Below are positions 7,667 to 16,704 of a DNA stretch of 64,000 nt, in pieces (position 1 is the first letter of the stretch; each line of letters starts with the position of its first letter). The stretch comes from Nonomuraea wenchangensis. Lineage in GTDB: Bacteria > Actinomycetota > Actinomycetes > Streptosporangiales > Streptosporangiaceae. A program made the translations under genes and the position numbers. The notes under the pieces were generated by a model. It ran no database searches. It saw only the letters and a program-made list of their open reading frames with translations, and was not told the origin of the DNA. The stretch is from NCBI RefSeq assembly GCF_900111685.1, contig NZ_FOHX01000005.1, positions 248,001 through 312,000 of the forward strand, given 5' to 3'.

Positions 7667-9043
7667 GTGATCGAACGGTGGAGCCGTGATCAGGTGCTCG
7701 CCCTCGCCCCCGACGCCGCCTCAGGCAAGGCCGCGCAGGGCGTGGCGTCGCCGGGCAAATGGCAGGTGCGCGGCGTGGCCGGCGTGCTTCTCTACGGCGC
7801 GTGCAGCGGCAGCGGCGCCGAGCCCTACCTGGCGTGCGTCGACCTGAGCGGGCCCGCCTACCGCTGCACCTGCCCCAGCCGGAAGTTCCCCTGCAAGCAC
7901 GCGCTCGGGCTGTTGCTGCTGTGGGCGGGTGACGCGGTTCCGGAGGGAGACCCGGCCCCGGAATGGGCAGCGGAGTGGCTCACCGCCCGCACCGCCCGAG
8001 CAACACCAACCCGTCCCCCGGGGCCCCTCACTGGGCCCGAGCCGGGGGCCGCGCGGCAGCCCGCCAGGCCCGGAGCCGGGCCGGGGCGGCGGGCCGAAGA
8101 GGCGGGGACCGGGCCCGAGCGGCGGGCCGAAGAGGCGGGGACCGGGCCGGAGCGGCGGGCCGGGGCGGAGTCCGTGCGGCATGGGCGGGTGGGCGCGGGG
8201 CTGGCCGAGTTGGAGCGGTGGCTGGCCGACCAGGTCAGGCAGGGGCTCGCGGCAGCGGCCGAGCACGAGTGGGACGGCCTGGCCAAGCGCCTCATCGACG
8301 CCCAGGCCCCCGGCGTCGCGGGCATGGTGTCGCGACTGGCCCAGGTGCGGGCGGGCGACGACTGGCCCGGCCGGCTCCTGGCCGAGTACGCGCTGATCAA
8401 CCTGCTCGCCGTCGCCTACCGCCGGCGCGCCGAGCTGCCCGCTCCGCTGGCCCGTACCGTCCTCATCCGCGCCGGGTTCCCCGTCACGCGGGAGGAGGTG
8501 CTGTCCGGCCCGGCCCTCCGCGACCACTGGGACGTCCTGGGCCGCCGCGACGAGGTGCAGGACCGCCTGACCGCGCGCCGGGTGTGGCTGCGCGGGCGGC
8601 GGACCGGTCGTGCCGCGCTGGTGCTGTCGTTCGCGCCGCCGGGCCAGCCGCTGGACGCCTCCCTGGTCACGGGCGTCACCCTCGACGCCGACGTCGCCTT
8701 CTACCCCGGCGCGGCCCCCTTGCGGGCCCTGGTCGCCGACCGCCACGGCACCGTCCCGGCCGCCGGGCCGCCGCCCGGCGTGCCGCCCGAGGAGGCGCTG
8801 GAGGAGGTCGCCCGCGCCGTGGCCGAGGACCCCTGGGTCGAGTCGTGGCCGGTGGTGCTGGCGGGCGTCGTCCCCGAGCGGGCCGCGATCGGCGGGCTCC
8901 CGCTGCACCCCGCCACCCGCGACCCCTGGCGCCTGCTCGCGGTGTCGGGCGGCCGCCCGCTCACGGTGGCGGCCGAATGGACACCGCACGGCCTGCGCCC
9001 CCTCACCACCTGGGACGACGAAGGAACGGCGGTGCTCCTGTGA
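7667..9043 (+). CDS. SWIM zinc-finger protein, first gene of a yeh-type MoxR operon
   Basis: 458 aa. The SWIM motif CxCx6CxH is visible as CTCPSRKFPCKH (Cys67, Cys69, Cys76, His78) in the N-terminal third. SWIM domains bind DNA or protein. A central low-complexity stretch of 11-residue repeats (RRAEEAGTGPE) follows, and the C-terminal half is conserved but uncharacterised. E. coli YehQ is a comparable SWIM protein in a MoxR/VWA cluster. Start: GTG 7667 is preferred because TAGTCT lies 7 nt upstream; an in-frame ATG at 7637 would add ten residues. The stop overlaps a GTG in the next frame. Confidence 0.85.
   Translation: MIERWSRDQVLALAPDAASGKAAQGVASPGKWQVRGVAGVLLYGACSGSGAEPYLACVDLSGPAYRCTCPSRKFPCKHALGLLLLWAGDAVPEGDPAPEWAAEWLTARTARATPTRPPGPLTGPEPGAARQPARPGAGPGRRAEEAGTGPERRAEEAGTGPERRAGAESVRHGRVGAGLAELERWLADQVRQGLAAAAEHEWDGLAKRLIDAQAPGVAGMVSRLAQVRAGDDWPGRLLAEYALINLLAVAYRRRAELPAPLARTVLIRAGFPVTREEVLSGPALRDHWDVLGRRDEVQDRLTARRVWLRGRRTGRAALVLSFAPPGQPLDASLVTGVTLDADVAFYPGAAPLRALVADRHGTVPAAGPPPGVPPEEALEEVARAVAEDPWVESWPVVLAGVVPERAAIGGLPLHPATRDPWRLLAVSGGRPLTVAAEWTPHGLRPLTTWDDEGTAVLL
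8088..8163 (+). repeat. 33-bp tandem repeat within the SWIM gene
   Basis: Two full 33-bp copies (8088-8120 and 8121-8153, differing at one base) and a partial third encode the 11-residue unit RRAEEAGTGPE. The unit is in frame and forms a charged linker between the SWIM motif and the C-terminal region, so its number could vary between strains. Confidence 0.8.
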
Positions 9044-9159
9044 CCACGTACGACGGGCGGCGCCATCCCGCGAACGAGCGGCGCGACGAGAGCGGCCGGT
9101 TGGGAGGAGCCGCCGGGGCGGTGCCTGAGCGGCTGGGAGGAGTCGTGGAGGGCGGCGCG

Positions 9160-10551
9160 GTGAGTCGGTGGGAGGAGTTGACGTCGGCGGCGCTTGTGGG
9201 CACCGATCGGCGGCCCTACCACGGCGTGCTGCTGGAGGACGCGGCCGTCGAGGTGGCGCGGCTGCGGGCGGGCCGGCGGCTCGGCCCGCTGGCGCCGCCG
9301 GAGCCCGCGCCCGGCGAGGACCGCCCGGCCGTCGGACGGCGGGCGGCCGAGCGGCTGGCCCGCATCCTGGGCGGCGAGCACGAGCGGCTGCTGCCCGAGT
9401 GGCTGGCCGCGGCGGCGGCGACGGGGTGCCGCGTCCCCCCGCGCATGCTGCCCGACCTGCTCGACCGCGGCCGGCGCGACGGCTCCATCCGGGTGCACCT
9501 CGGCGTGCTGGCCGGGCGGCGCGGCAGGTGGCTGGCCGGGCTCAACCCGGCGTGGGCATACCTGCTGGCCGAGCCCACGGGCGAGACGTGGGAGCTCGGC
9601 GGCCCCGGCGACCGCCGCGCCCACCTGCGGGAACTGCGCGCGGCCGACCCCGGCGCGGCCAGGCTGCTGCTGGAGAGCACGTGGGAGCGCGAGACCCCGG
9701 ACGACCGGGCCGAGTTCGTGGCGCTGCTGGCCGACGGGCTGAGCATGGCCGACGAGCCGTTCCTGGAGGCCGCGCTCGACGACCGCCGCCGCGAGGTGCG
9801 CCAGAGCGCCGCCAACCTCCTCACCCGCCTTCCCGCCTCCCGCATGGCGCGGCGCATGGCCGAGCGGCTGCGTGCGTGCGTCACCGTCACCGGCGACCTC
9901 ATCGTCATCGAGGCGCCCCAGGCGTGCGACAAGGCGATGGAACGCGACGGCATCCGTCCGAAACCCCCGCGCGGCCTCGGCGAACGCGCCTGGTGGCTCC
10001 AGCAGCTCATCTCCCGCGCCCCCCTCGCGGCATGGGGCCACCCGCCCGAGCGGCTGCTGGCCATGCGCGTTCCCGACTGGGACGCCGAGGTCAGGACCGC
10101 CTGGGTACGCGCCGCCGTGCTCCAGCGCGATCCCGAGTGGGCGCGGGCGATGTTCGGCTGGGACCCGATCGCGGACCTGCTGGTGTCGCTGCCGCCTCAG
10201 GAGCAGCAGGACCTGGCGGCCGGTTTCGTACGCGGCCACGAACCCGACAGCCAGCTCATCATGGTGCTCGGCGGCGTGTCGTCCCCGTGGAAGGAGGAGC
10301 TGGCCACGGCCGTCCTCCACAAGATCGTCAAGGTGGCGGCCACGCAGCCGTGGAACCTCGGCGAGCTGGTCAAGCTGGCCGGCGAGCACATCGACCCCGC
10401 GCTGTTCCCGCTGGCCGAGAGCTATTCGCCGGTCGAGCCGATCCAGCAGGTCGCGGCCCTGCTGCGGTTCCGTGCCGACCTGCACAAGGAGTTGTTGCCC
10501 GAGATGCCCGACAGCGCCCCGGTCATGAGACCGACGAAGGAGCACCCATGA
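9160..10551 (+). CDS. DUF5691 family protein
   Basis: 463 aa. It begins VSRWEELTSAALVGTDRRP, the N-terminal signature of DUF5691, and consists largely of alpha-helical, HEAT-like segments (for example EVRQSAANLLTRLPASRMARRM). Function is unknown; in many actinobacteria it occurs only with SWIM, MoxR, DUF5682 and VWA genes, so it is likely a subunit or substrate adaptor of that chaperone-like system. The GTG at 9160 has GGAGGG with a 7-nt spacer; in-frame GTGs at 9040 (overlapping the SWIM stop) and 9145 are alternatives. Its stop overlaps the next gene's ATG (ATGA). Confidence 0.82.
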   Translation: MSRWEELTSAALVGTDRRPYHGVLLEDAAVEVARLRAGRRLGPLAPPEPAPGEDRPAVGRRAAERLARILGGEHERLLPEWLAAAAATGCRVPPRMLPDLLDRGRRDGSIRVHLGVLAGRRGRWLAGLNPAWAYLLAEPTGETWELGGPGDRRAHLRELRAADPGAARLLLESTWERETPDDRAEFVALLADGLSMADEPFLEAALDDRRREVRQSAANLLTRLPASRMARRMAERLRACVTVTGDLIVIEAPQACDKAMERDGIRPKPPRGLGERAWWLQQLISRAPLAAWGHPPERLLAMRVPDWDAEVRTAWVRAAVLQRDPEWARAMFGWDPIADLLVSLPPQEQQDLAAGFVRGHEPDSQLIMVLGGVSSPWKEELATAVLHKIVKVAATQPWNLGELVKLAGEHIDPALFPLAESYSPVEPIQQVAALLRFRADLHKELLPEMPDSAPVMRPTKEHP

Positions 10552-11612
10552 CCGTTCTGCGCCCGCACGCGGAAGACCAGTACTCCGAGGAGCTCGCCCT
10601 CCTCGCCAAGGACGACGACCGGCCGCGACCGCCCGGCTGGCGGCTGTCGCCGTGGGCGGTCACCACCTACGTGCTGGGCGACGGCGACCGCGTCACCCCC
10701 AAGTACATCGGCCCCCGCCGCATCGTCGAGGTCGCCGTCGCCACGCTCGCCACCGACCGCGCGCTGCTGCTGCTCGGCGTGCCGGGCACGGCCAAGACCT
10801 GGCTGTCGGAGCACCTCGCCGCCGCCGTCAGCGGCGACTCCACGCTGCTCGTGCAGGGCACGGCCGGCACCGCCGAGGAGGCCGTACGCTACGGCTGGAA
10901 CTACGCCCGCCTCCTGGCCGAGGGCCCCTCGCTCGACGCGCTCACCCCGTCGCCCGTCATGCGGGCCATGGCCGAGGGACGCATCGCCAGGGTCGAGGAG
11001 CTGACCCGCATGCCGTCCGACGTCCAGGACGCGCTGATCACCGTGCTCTCGGAGAAGACGCTGCCGATCCCCGAGCTCAACCGCGAGGTGCAGGCCGAAC
11101 GCGGCTTCAACGTCATCGCCACCGCCAACGACCGCGACCGCGGCGTCAACGAGCTGTCCAGCGCGCTGCGCCGCCGCTTCAACACGGTCGTGCTGCCGGT
11201 GCCGGCGACCGCCGAGGAGGAGGTCGACATCGTCGCCCGGCGCGTCGCCCAGCTCGGGCGCTCGCTGGAGCTGCCGGAGACGGCCACGGGGCTGGAGGAG
11301 ATCCGGCGGGTGGTGACGGTCTTCCGCGAGCTGCGCATGGGCGTCACCGAGGACGGGCGCACCAAGCTCAAGTCGCCGAGCGGCACCCTGTCCACGGCCG
11401 AGGCCATCTCCGTGCTGACCAGCGGCATCGCGCTCGCCGCCCACTTCGGCGACGGCGTCCTGCGCCCGGCCGACGTCGCCGCGGGCATCGTCGGGGCCGT
11501 GGTGCAGGAGCCGGTGTCCGACCGGGTGGTGTGGCGCGAATACCTGGAGACCGTCGTACGCGAGCGCTCCGACTGGCGCGACTTCTACCGAGCCTGCCGC
11601 GAGGCCACATGA
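10548..11612 (+). CDS. MoxR-family AAA+ ATPase (YehL-like)
   Basis: 354 aa. Walker A is GVPGTAKT (residues 77-84). The Walker B region reads RIARVEELTR, with Glu where MoxR proteins usually have Asp (DEINR), followed by the conserved SDVQDALITVLSEK. Sensor 1 is in VIATANDRDRG and the arginine finger region in SSALRRRFN. MoxR ATPases work with VWA partners as chaperones that remodel or load cofactors into target complexes. AAGGAG precedes the ATG, which overlaps the upstream stop by 4 nt; the gene's stop likewise overlaps the next ATG. This tight coupling suggests a stoichiometric complex. Confidence 0.92.
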   Translation: MTVLRPHAEDQYSEELALLAKDDDRPRPPGWRLSPWAVTTYVLGDGDRVTPKYIGPRRIVEVAVATLATDRALLLLGVPGTAKTWLSEHLAAAVSGDSTLLVQGTAGTAEEAVRYGWNYARLLAEGPSLDALTPSPVMRAMAEGRIARVEELTRMPSDVQDALITVLSEKTLPIPELNREVQAERGFNVIATANDRDRGVNELSSALRRRFNTVVLPVPATAEEEVDIVARRVAQLGRSLELPETATGLEEIRRVVTVFRELRMGVTEDGRTKLKSPSGTLSTAEAISVLTSGIALAAHFGDGVLRPADVAAGIVGAVVQEPVSDRVVWREYLETVVRERSDWRDFYRACREAT

Positions 11613-13942
11613 CCGCATCCGGAGTCCTCGCGGTGGGGGAGGCGCGCGTGACGGTGCTCGGCGTCCGCCACCACGGGCCGGGCTCGGCCAGGGCCGTCCG
11701 CGCCGAGCTCGAACGCCTGCGTCCCGACGCGATCCTCATCGAGGGGCCGCCCGAGGCCGACGCGCTCGTCCGGCACGCCCCCGGCCTCCACCCGCCCGTC
11801 GCGCTGCTGGCGCACGTGCCGGGGGCGCCGTCGCGGGCGGCGTTCTGGCCGTTCGCCGGGTTCTCGCCGGAGTGGCAGGCGATCCTGTACGGGGTGTCGG
11901 CCGGCGTGCCCGTACGTTTCTGCGACCTGCCGGCCGCGCACACCCTGGCCGAGGAGCCGCGGGATGGCGGCGAGGACGAGCCGCCCGACGCGCGGCCGGC
12001 CGATCCCATCGGCACGCTGGCCGCCGCGGCCGGCTACGACGACCCGGAACGCTGGTGGGAGGACGTCGTCGAGCACCGGTCCGGGCTCGGCGGCGACGCG
12101 CAGGCACATGCGCCGGCACACGCGCCCGCACACGGGTCGGCGGCGCCGTGGTTCGAGGTGATCGCCGAGGCCATGGCCGCCGTACGCGATGGCCACGTGC
12201 CCGGCGAGCGGGAGGCCAGGCGCGAGGCCCACATGCGCAGGACCATCCGCGCCGCGCTCAAACAGGGCCACACCCGCGTCGCGGTCGTCTGCGGCGCCTG
12301 GCACGTGCCCGCGCTCGCCGGCCCGCAGCCGTCCGCCGCGGCCGACAACGCGCTGCTGCGCGGCCTGCCCAAGGTGAAGGCGGAGCTGACCTGGGTGCCG
12401 TGGACCTACGGCCGGCTCGCCTCCTGGAGCGGCTACGGCGCGGGCGTCACCTCGCCGGGCTGGTACCACCACCTGTTCACGGTGCCCGACCGGCCGGTGG
12501 AGCGGTGGCTGGCCGAGGCGGCCGGGGTGCTGCGCGACGAGGGGCTCGCGGTGTCGTCCGCGCACGTCATCGAGTCCGTACGGCTCGCCGAGAGCCTGGC
12601 CGCGCTCCGCGGCCGGCCCCTGGCCGGGCTGAGCGAGGTCACCGAGGCGACGCGGGCCGTCCTGTGCGAGGGCGACGACCTGGCGGTGGAGCTGATCCAG
12701 CGGCGGCTGGTCGTCGGCGACCGGATCGGCCGCGTCCCGGACGGCGTGCCGATGGTGCCGCTCCAGCGCGACCTGCGCGACCAGCAGCGGCGGCTGCGGC
12801 TGCGGCCCGAGGCGCTCGACCGCGAGCTCGATCTCGACCTGCGCAAGCCACTCGACCTCGAACGCAGCCACCTGCTGCACCGGCTGCGGCTGCTGGAGGT
12901 GGGCTGGGGCACGCCGGGGCAGGCGCGCGGCAAGGGCACCTTCCGCGAGACGTGGACCCTGCGGTGGCGGCCGGAGCACGACCTCGCGCTCATCGAGCAC
13001 GCCGCGCTCGGCACCACCGTCGCCGCGGCGGCCACGCGGCGGGCCGCCGACCGCGCCGGGGGCGGCTCGGCGGCGCTGGCGGAGCTGACGGCGCTGGTCG
13101 AGCAGTGCCTGCTGGCCGAGCTGCCTGAGGCGCTGCCCGCCGTGCTGGCGGCGCTGTCGGCGCGGGCCGCCCTGGACACCGACGTCACGCACCTCATGGC
13201 GGCGCTGCCCGCGATGGTCCGCGCCCACCGGTACGGCGACGTACGCGGCACGCCGGCCGAGGGGCTGGCGGTGATCGTCCGCTCGATGCTGGACCGGATC
13301 CGGATCGGGCTGCCGGTCGCCGTGACCGGCTTGGACGACGACGCCGCGGCCGACCTGCTCAAACACATCGACGCCGTCCACGCCGCCGTCGCCCTCCTCG
13401 CCGAACACACGGAGCCCGTTCCAGATGCGGAGCCCGCCGGGCGGGCCGAGGGTGAGCGGGAGCGTTGGCTGGCGACGTTGCGGGGGCTCAGCGACCGGCA
13501 GGATCTGCACGGCCTCATCGAGGGTCGGCTCACCCGCATCCTCCTCGACTGCGGTGAGCTCGACGACGCCGGCGACCGCATGTCCCGGGCCATGTCGCGC
13601 GGGCAGGCGCCGGCGCGGGCCGCGTCCTGGGTGGAGGGTTTCCTGAGCGGGGGCGGCCTGCTGCTGGTGCACGACCCGAGGCTGCTCTCGCTGGTGGACG
13701 GCTGGCTCACCGGGCTGTCCGGCGACCAGTTCACCGACGTGCTGCCGCTGCTGCGCCGTACGTTCGGCGCGTTCGCCGCCCCGGAGCGCCGTTCGATCGG
13801 CCAGCGTCTGCGCTCGGCGGGACACGAGCGGGACCGGGGCGACGCTCACGACCTGGACGACCGCCGCGCGGCCGGCGCCGTCGCCACCGTCCTGTCGATC
13901 ATCGGCCGCACACCCGCCCGCACGACCGAGGGAGAACGATGA
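11609..13942 (+). CDS. DUF5682 family protein (YehM-like)
   Basis: 777 aa. The N-terminus VTVLGVRHHGPGSARAVRAE followed by DAILIEGPPEAD resembles the TraB/erythromycin-esterase/ChaN superfamily, which has a metal-hydrolase-like fold; conserved histidines are visible in RHHGPGS and in CGAWHVPAL. The rest is helical and uncharacterised, with a histidine/alanine-rich insert (AHAPAHAPAHG) near residue 170. DUF5682 proteins are partners of MoxR/VWA pairs. Both ends overlap neighbouring genes by 4 nt. Whether it is an enzyme or a scaffold cannot be decided from sequence. Confidence 0.85.
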   Translation: MTASGVLAVGEARVTVLGVRHHGPGSARAVRAELERLRPDAILIEGPPEADALVRHAPGLHPPVALLAHVPGAPSRAAFWPFAGFSPEWQAILYGVSAGVPVRFCDLPAAHTLAEEPRDGGEDEPPDARPADPIGTLAAAAGYDDPERWWEDVVEHRSGLGGDAQAHAPAHAPAHGSAAPWFEVIAEAMAAVRDGHVPGEREARREAHMRRTIRAALKQGHTRVAVVCGAWHVPALAGPQPSAAADNALLRGLPKVKAELTWVPWTYGRLASWSGYGAGVTSPGWYHHLFTVPDRPVERWLAEAAGVLRDEGLAVSSAHVIESVRLAESLAALRGRPLAGLSEVTEATRAVLCEGDDLAVELIQRRLVVGDRIGRVPDGVPMVPLQRDLRDQQRRLRLRPEALDRELDLDLRKPLDLERSHLLHRLRLLEVGWGTPGQARGKGTFRETWTLRWRPEHDLALIEHAALGTTVAAAATRRAADRAGGGSAALAELTALVEQCLLAELPEALPAVLAALSARAALDTDVTHLMAALPAMVRAHRYGDVRGTPAEGLAVIVRSMLDRIRIGLPVAVTGLDDDAAADLLKHIDAVHAAVALLAEHTEPVPDAEPAGRAEGERERWLATLRGLSDRQDLHGLIEGRLTRILLDCGELDDAGDRMSRAMSRGQAPARAASWVEGFLSGGGLLLVHDPRLLSLVDGWLTGLSGDQFTDVLPLLRRTFGAFAAPERRSIGQRLRSAGHERDRGDAHDLDDRRAAGAVATVLSIIGRTPARTTEGER

Positions 13943-15102
13943 ACGACGAGCGGATGCGGCGCTGGCGGCTGGTGCTGGGGGGCGGGGACGCCGACGGGGT
14001 CGGGTTCGGGCTGCAGGGGGACGACGCCCACATGGACGCCGCCCTCGCCGCCGTTTACGACCACGGCGAGGGCGGCGGGGCAGGGACCGGCGGCGGCCGG
14101 GAGGGCGGGCTGGGGGCGTCGGCCCCGCGCGTGGCGCGCTGGCTCGGCGACATCCGGACGTACTTCCCCGCCACGGTCGTCCAGGTGATGCAGAAGGACG
14201 CGATCGAACGGCTCAACCTCACCAGGCTCCTCCTGGAGCCGGAGATGCTGGAGGCCGTGGAGCCCGACGTGCACCTGGTCGGCACCCTGCTCGCGCTCAA
14301 CAAGGTGATGCCCGACCAGGCCCGGGAGTCGGCGCGGGCGGTGGTCCGCACGGTGGTGGCGGAGCTGGAGCGCCGGCTGGCGCAGCGGACGCGGGCGGCG
14401 GTGGCGGGCGCGCTCGACCGCTCGGCGCGCACGCACCGCCCGAAGCGGGCGGCCGACATCGACTGGGACCGTACGATCCGGGCGAACCTCAAGCACTACC
14501 TGCCCGACCGCAACACCGTGGTCCCGTCCCGGCTGGTCGGCTACGCCCGGCGCAGGCGGGCGGTGCAGCGGGAGGTCGTGCTGTGCGTCGACCAGAGCGG
14601 GTCGATGGCGGCGTCGGTGGTGTACGCGAGCGTGTTCGGGGCGGTGCTGGCCTCGATGAGGTCGTTGCGGACGTCGCTCGTGGTGTTCGATACGGCGGTG
14701 GTGGACCTCACGGACCAGTTGCACGACCCGGTGGAGCTGCTGTTCGGCACCCAGCTCGGCGGCGGCACCGACATCAACCGGGCCATCGCCTACTGTCAGG
14801 GCCTCGTCACCCGTCCGGCCGACTCGATCTTCGTCCTGATCAGCGACCTGTACGAGGGCGGTGTCCGGCAGGAGATGCTGCGCCGGGTGGCCGCGATGAC
14901 CGAGGCCGGCGTCCAGGTGATCGTGCTGCTGGCGCTGTCCGACGAGGGGGCGCCCTTCTACGACCACGAGAACGCCGCCGCGCTGGCCGCGATGGGGGTG
15001 CCGGCGTTCGCCTGCACCCCCGACGCCTTCCCCGGCCTGATGGCGGCGGCGATCGAGCGCCGCGACCTCGGCCGGTGGGCGGAGCACAATCTCGGAGCCT
15101 GA
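13939..15102 (+). CDS. VWA domain protein (YehP-like) of the MoxR operon
   Basis: 387 aa. A C-terminal von Willebrand factor A domain carries an intact MIDAS: DQSGSMAAS (DxSxS), the threonine in LGGGTDINRA and the aspartate in LISDLYEGG. The N-terminal half is helical with a glycine-rich linker (GEGGGAGTGGGREGG). VWA proteins partner MoxR ATPases and bind the client through the metal site. It is the last gene of the operon (ATGA overlap at 13939). No terminator hairpin with a T-run is visible before the convergent MFS gene. Confidence 0.92.
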   Translation: MNDERMRRWRLVLGGGDADGVGFGLQGDDAHMDAALAAVYDHGEGGGAGTGGGREGGLGASAPRVARWLGDIRTYFPATVVQVMQKDAIERLNLTRLLLEPEMLEAVEPDVHLVGTLLALNKVMPDQARESARAVVRTVVAELERRLAQRTRAAVAGALDRSARTHRPKRAADIDWDRTIRANLKHYLPDRNTVVPSRLVGYARRRRAVQREVVLCVDQSGSMAASVVYASVFGAVLASMRSLRTSLVVFDTAVVDLTDQLHDPVELLFGTQLGGGTDINRAIAYCQGLVTRPADSIFVLISDLYEGGVRQEMLRRVAAMTEAGVQVIVLLALSDEGAPFYDHENAAALAAMGVPAFACTPDAFPGLMAAAIERRDLGRWAEHNLGA

Positions 15103-15149
15103 TCAGGCCGCCCTGCCGTCCGCCCTGCCGTCCTCATGGCCGGCGGGGC

Positions 15150-16598
15150 TCAGTGGGCGGGTTCCTGGTCGGGACGGGCGCGCCGCGGCATCAGGAACGA
15201 CAGCGCGAACGTCAGCACCAGCAGCCCGACCTCGACCCACACGGTGACCTCCATCGCGTCGCCGAACCCCCACCGGGCGGCGAGCAGGTTGAAGAACAGC
15301 GTCCCCAGCACGGCGCTGCCGAGCGCGCCGCCGAGCTGCTGCACGGCGGTCAGCGTCCCGGACGCCGAGCCGGACTCGTGCGGCTCGACGCCGGCGAGCA
15401 CGATGTCGAAGAACGGCGCCATGGTGAGTCCCATGCCGATGCCGACGAGGCCGAGGCCGGGGGCGAGCTGCCAGACGGTGACGTCGAGCCCGGCGAAGTG
15501 GATGGTGAGCGCGAGCACGGCGGCGCCCGCCGCCATCACGGTCGCGCCGATCTGCAGCAGCCCGCGCCCGAGCTTCTCCTGCAGCCCGGCCATCGCCAGG
15601 CCGAAGCCGACGACGCCGCCGATGGCCTGCGGCAGCCCGGCGAGGCCCGCCTTGAGCGGCGTGAAGCCGAGCCCCATCTGGGTGTAGAGGGCGAAGACCA
15701 GGCCGAAGCCCATCATGCCGGTGAAGAAGGCGAGGCCGGCGACGAGCCCGCCGGTGAAGGCGCGCTTGCGGAACAGGCCGGGGACGACCAGCGGGTCCCT
15801 GCCGGAGGCGGTGCGGCGGGACTCGTACCGGGCGAACACGGCGAAGACCACCAACGAGGCGGCCATGGACGCGAACGTCCACCAGGGCCAGCCCAGCTCG
15901 CGCCCCTGGATGAGCGGGTAGATGAGCAGCAGCGCGGCGAGCGAGACCAGCCCGACGCCGCCGAGGTCGAGCCGGGTGGCGTTGGACAGGCGGAACTCGG
16001 GCAGGAAGCGGATCCCGGCGAGCGCGGCGGCCAGGCCGAGCGGGAGGTTGATCAGGAAGATCATGCGCCAGCCGGTGCCGAAGAAGTCGGCGTCGACGAG
16101 CCAGCCGGCCAGCACCGGGCCGCCGACCGACGAGATGGTCATGACCGGCCCGAACATGCCGAACGCCTTGCCCATCTCGTGCGGCGGGAACATCTCCTTG
16201 ATCAGGCCCAGCCCTTGGGGCAGCATCACGGCGCCGAACAGGCCCTGCAGCACGCGTGCGGCGATCAGCATCTCCGGGCTGCCGGCGATGCCGCACAGCA
16301 GCGAGGCCGCGGTGAAGCCGAAGGCGCCGATGAGGAACATGCGCTTGCGGCCGTAGAGGTCGCCGAGCCGGCCGCCGGTGATGAGGCCGACGGCCATGGC
16401 GAGGGTGTAGCCGGCGCCGAGCCACTGCACGAGGCTGTCGCTCCCGCCCAGATCGCGCTGGATGGTGGGGGCGGCGATGGTGGTGACCAGGGCGTCGAGC
16501 AGGTCCATGACTTCGGCGGCGAGGATCACGAAGAGCGCGACCCATCGCCACCGGTAGCCCTGGGCCTCGCCTGTCTCCTGGGAGGCGGTGACGGTCAT
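15150..16598 (-). CDS. MFS drug efflux transporter (DHA2/EmrB-QacA type)
   Basis: 482 aa. Family motifs include motif A GGRLGDLYGRKRMFLIG between helices 2 and 3 and the proton-antiporter motif C region SSVGGPVLAGWLVD. The protein spans the membrane about 14 times by hydrophobicity and begins with a short cytosolic tail, as DHA2 pumps do. It probably exports hydrophobic drugs or an endogenous metabolite in exchange for protons. AGGAG precedes the ATG by 8 nt. It diverges from a TetR gene across a palindromic operator region that contains its own TTGACA promoter, so it is very likely repressed by that TetR protein. Confidence 0.9.
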   Translation of the reverse strand: MTVTASQETGEAQGYRWRWVALFVILAAEVMDLLDALVTTIAAPTIQRDLGGSDSLVQWLGAGYTLAMAVGLITGGRLGDLYGRKRMFLIGAFGFTAASLLCGIAGSPEMLIAARVLQGLFGAVMLPQGLGLIKEMFPPHEMGKAFGMFGPVMTISSVGGPVLAGWLVDADFFGTGWRMIFLINLPLGLAAALAGIRFLPEFRLSNATRLDLGGVGLVSLAALLLIYPLIQGRELGWPWWTFASMAASLVVFAVFARYESRRTASGRDPLVVPGLFRKRAFTGGLVAGLAFFTGMMGFGLVFALYTQMGLGFTPLKAGLAGLPQAIGGVVGFGLAMAGLQEKLGRGLLQIGATVMAAGAAVLALTIHFAGLDVTVWQLAPGLGLVGIGMGLTMAPFFDIVLAGVEPHESGSASGTLTAVQQLGGALGSAVLGTLFFNLLAARWGFGDAMEVTVWVEVGLLVLTFALSFLMPRRARPDQEPAH

Positions 16599-16620
16599 CT
16601 TGGTAACTCCTGATGGATGA

Positions 16621-16704
16621 AACGGTGTTCTATCGAACGAACGGTGTTCGTCACGAACACCGTTTTAGAGGCGAACACCGTTCGTGTCAAGTACAGTGTT
16701 CGGT
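16621..16704. promoter_or_regulatory. four-half-site TetR operator with overlapping divergent promoters
   Basis: Half-sites AACGGTGTTC occur at 16621-16630 and 16640-16650 in the plus direction, and the complementary CGAACACCGTT at 16654-16664 and 16672-16682; the middle two form a perfect palindrome with 11-nt arms and a 3-nt centre. The MFS promoter is TTGACA (minus, 16685-16690), 17-nt spacer, TAAAAC (16662-16667), with the fourth half-site in the spacer. The TetR gene has TACAGT (16692-16697) 7 nt before its ATG. One bound repressor pair would block both. Confidence 0.75.

Noticed and set aside
11609-13942. DUF5682 protein as an erythromycin esterase resistance gene
   Set aside because: Similarity is limited to a short superfamily motif and the gene is embedded in a MoxR operon; no evidence for macrolide hydrolysis.
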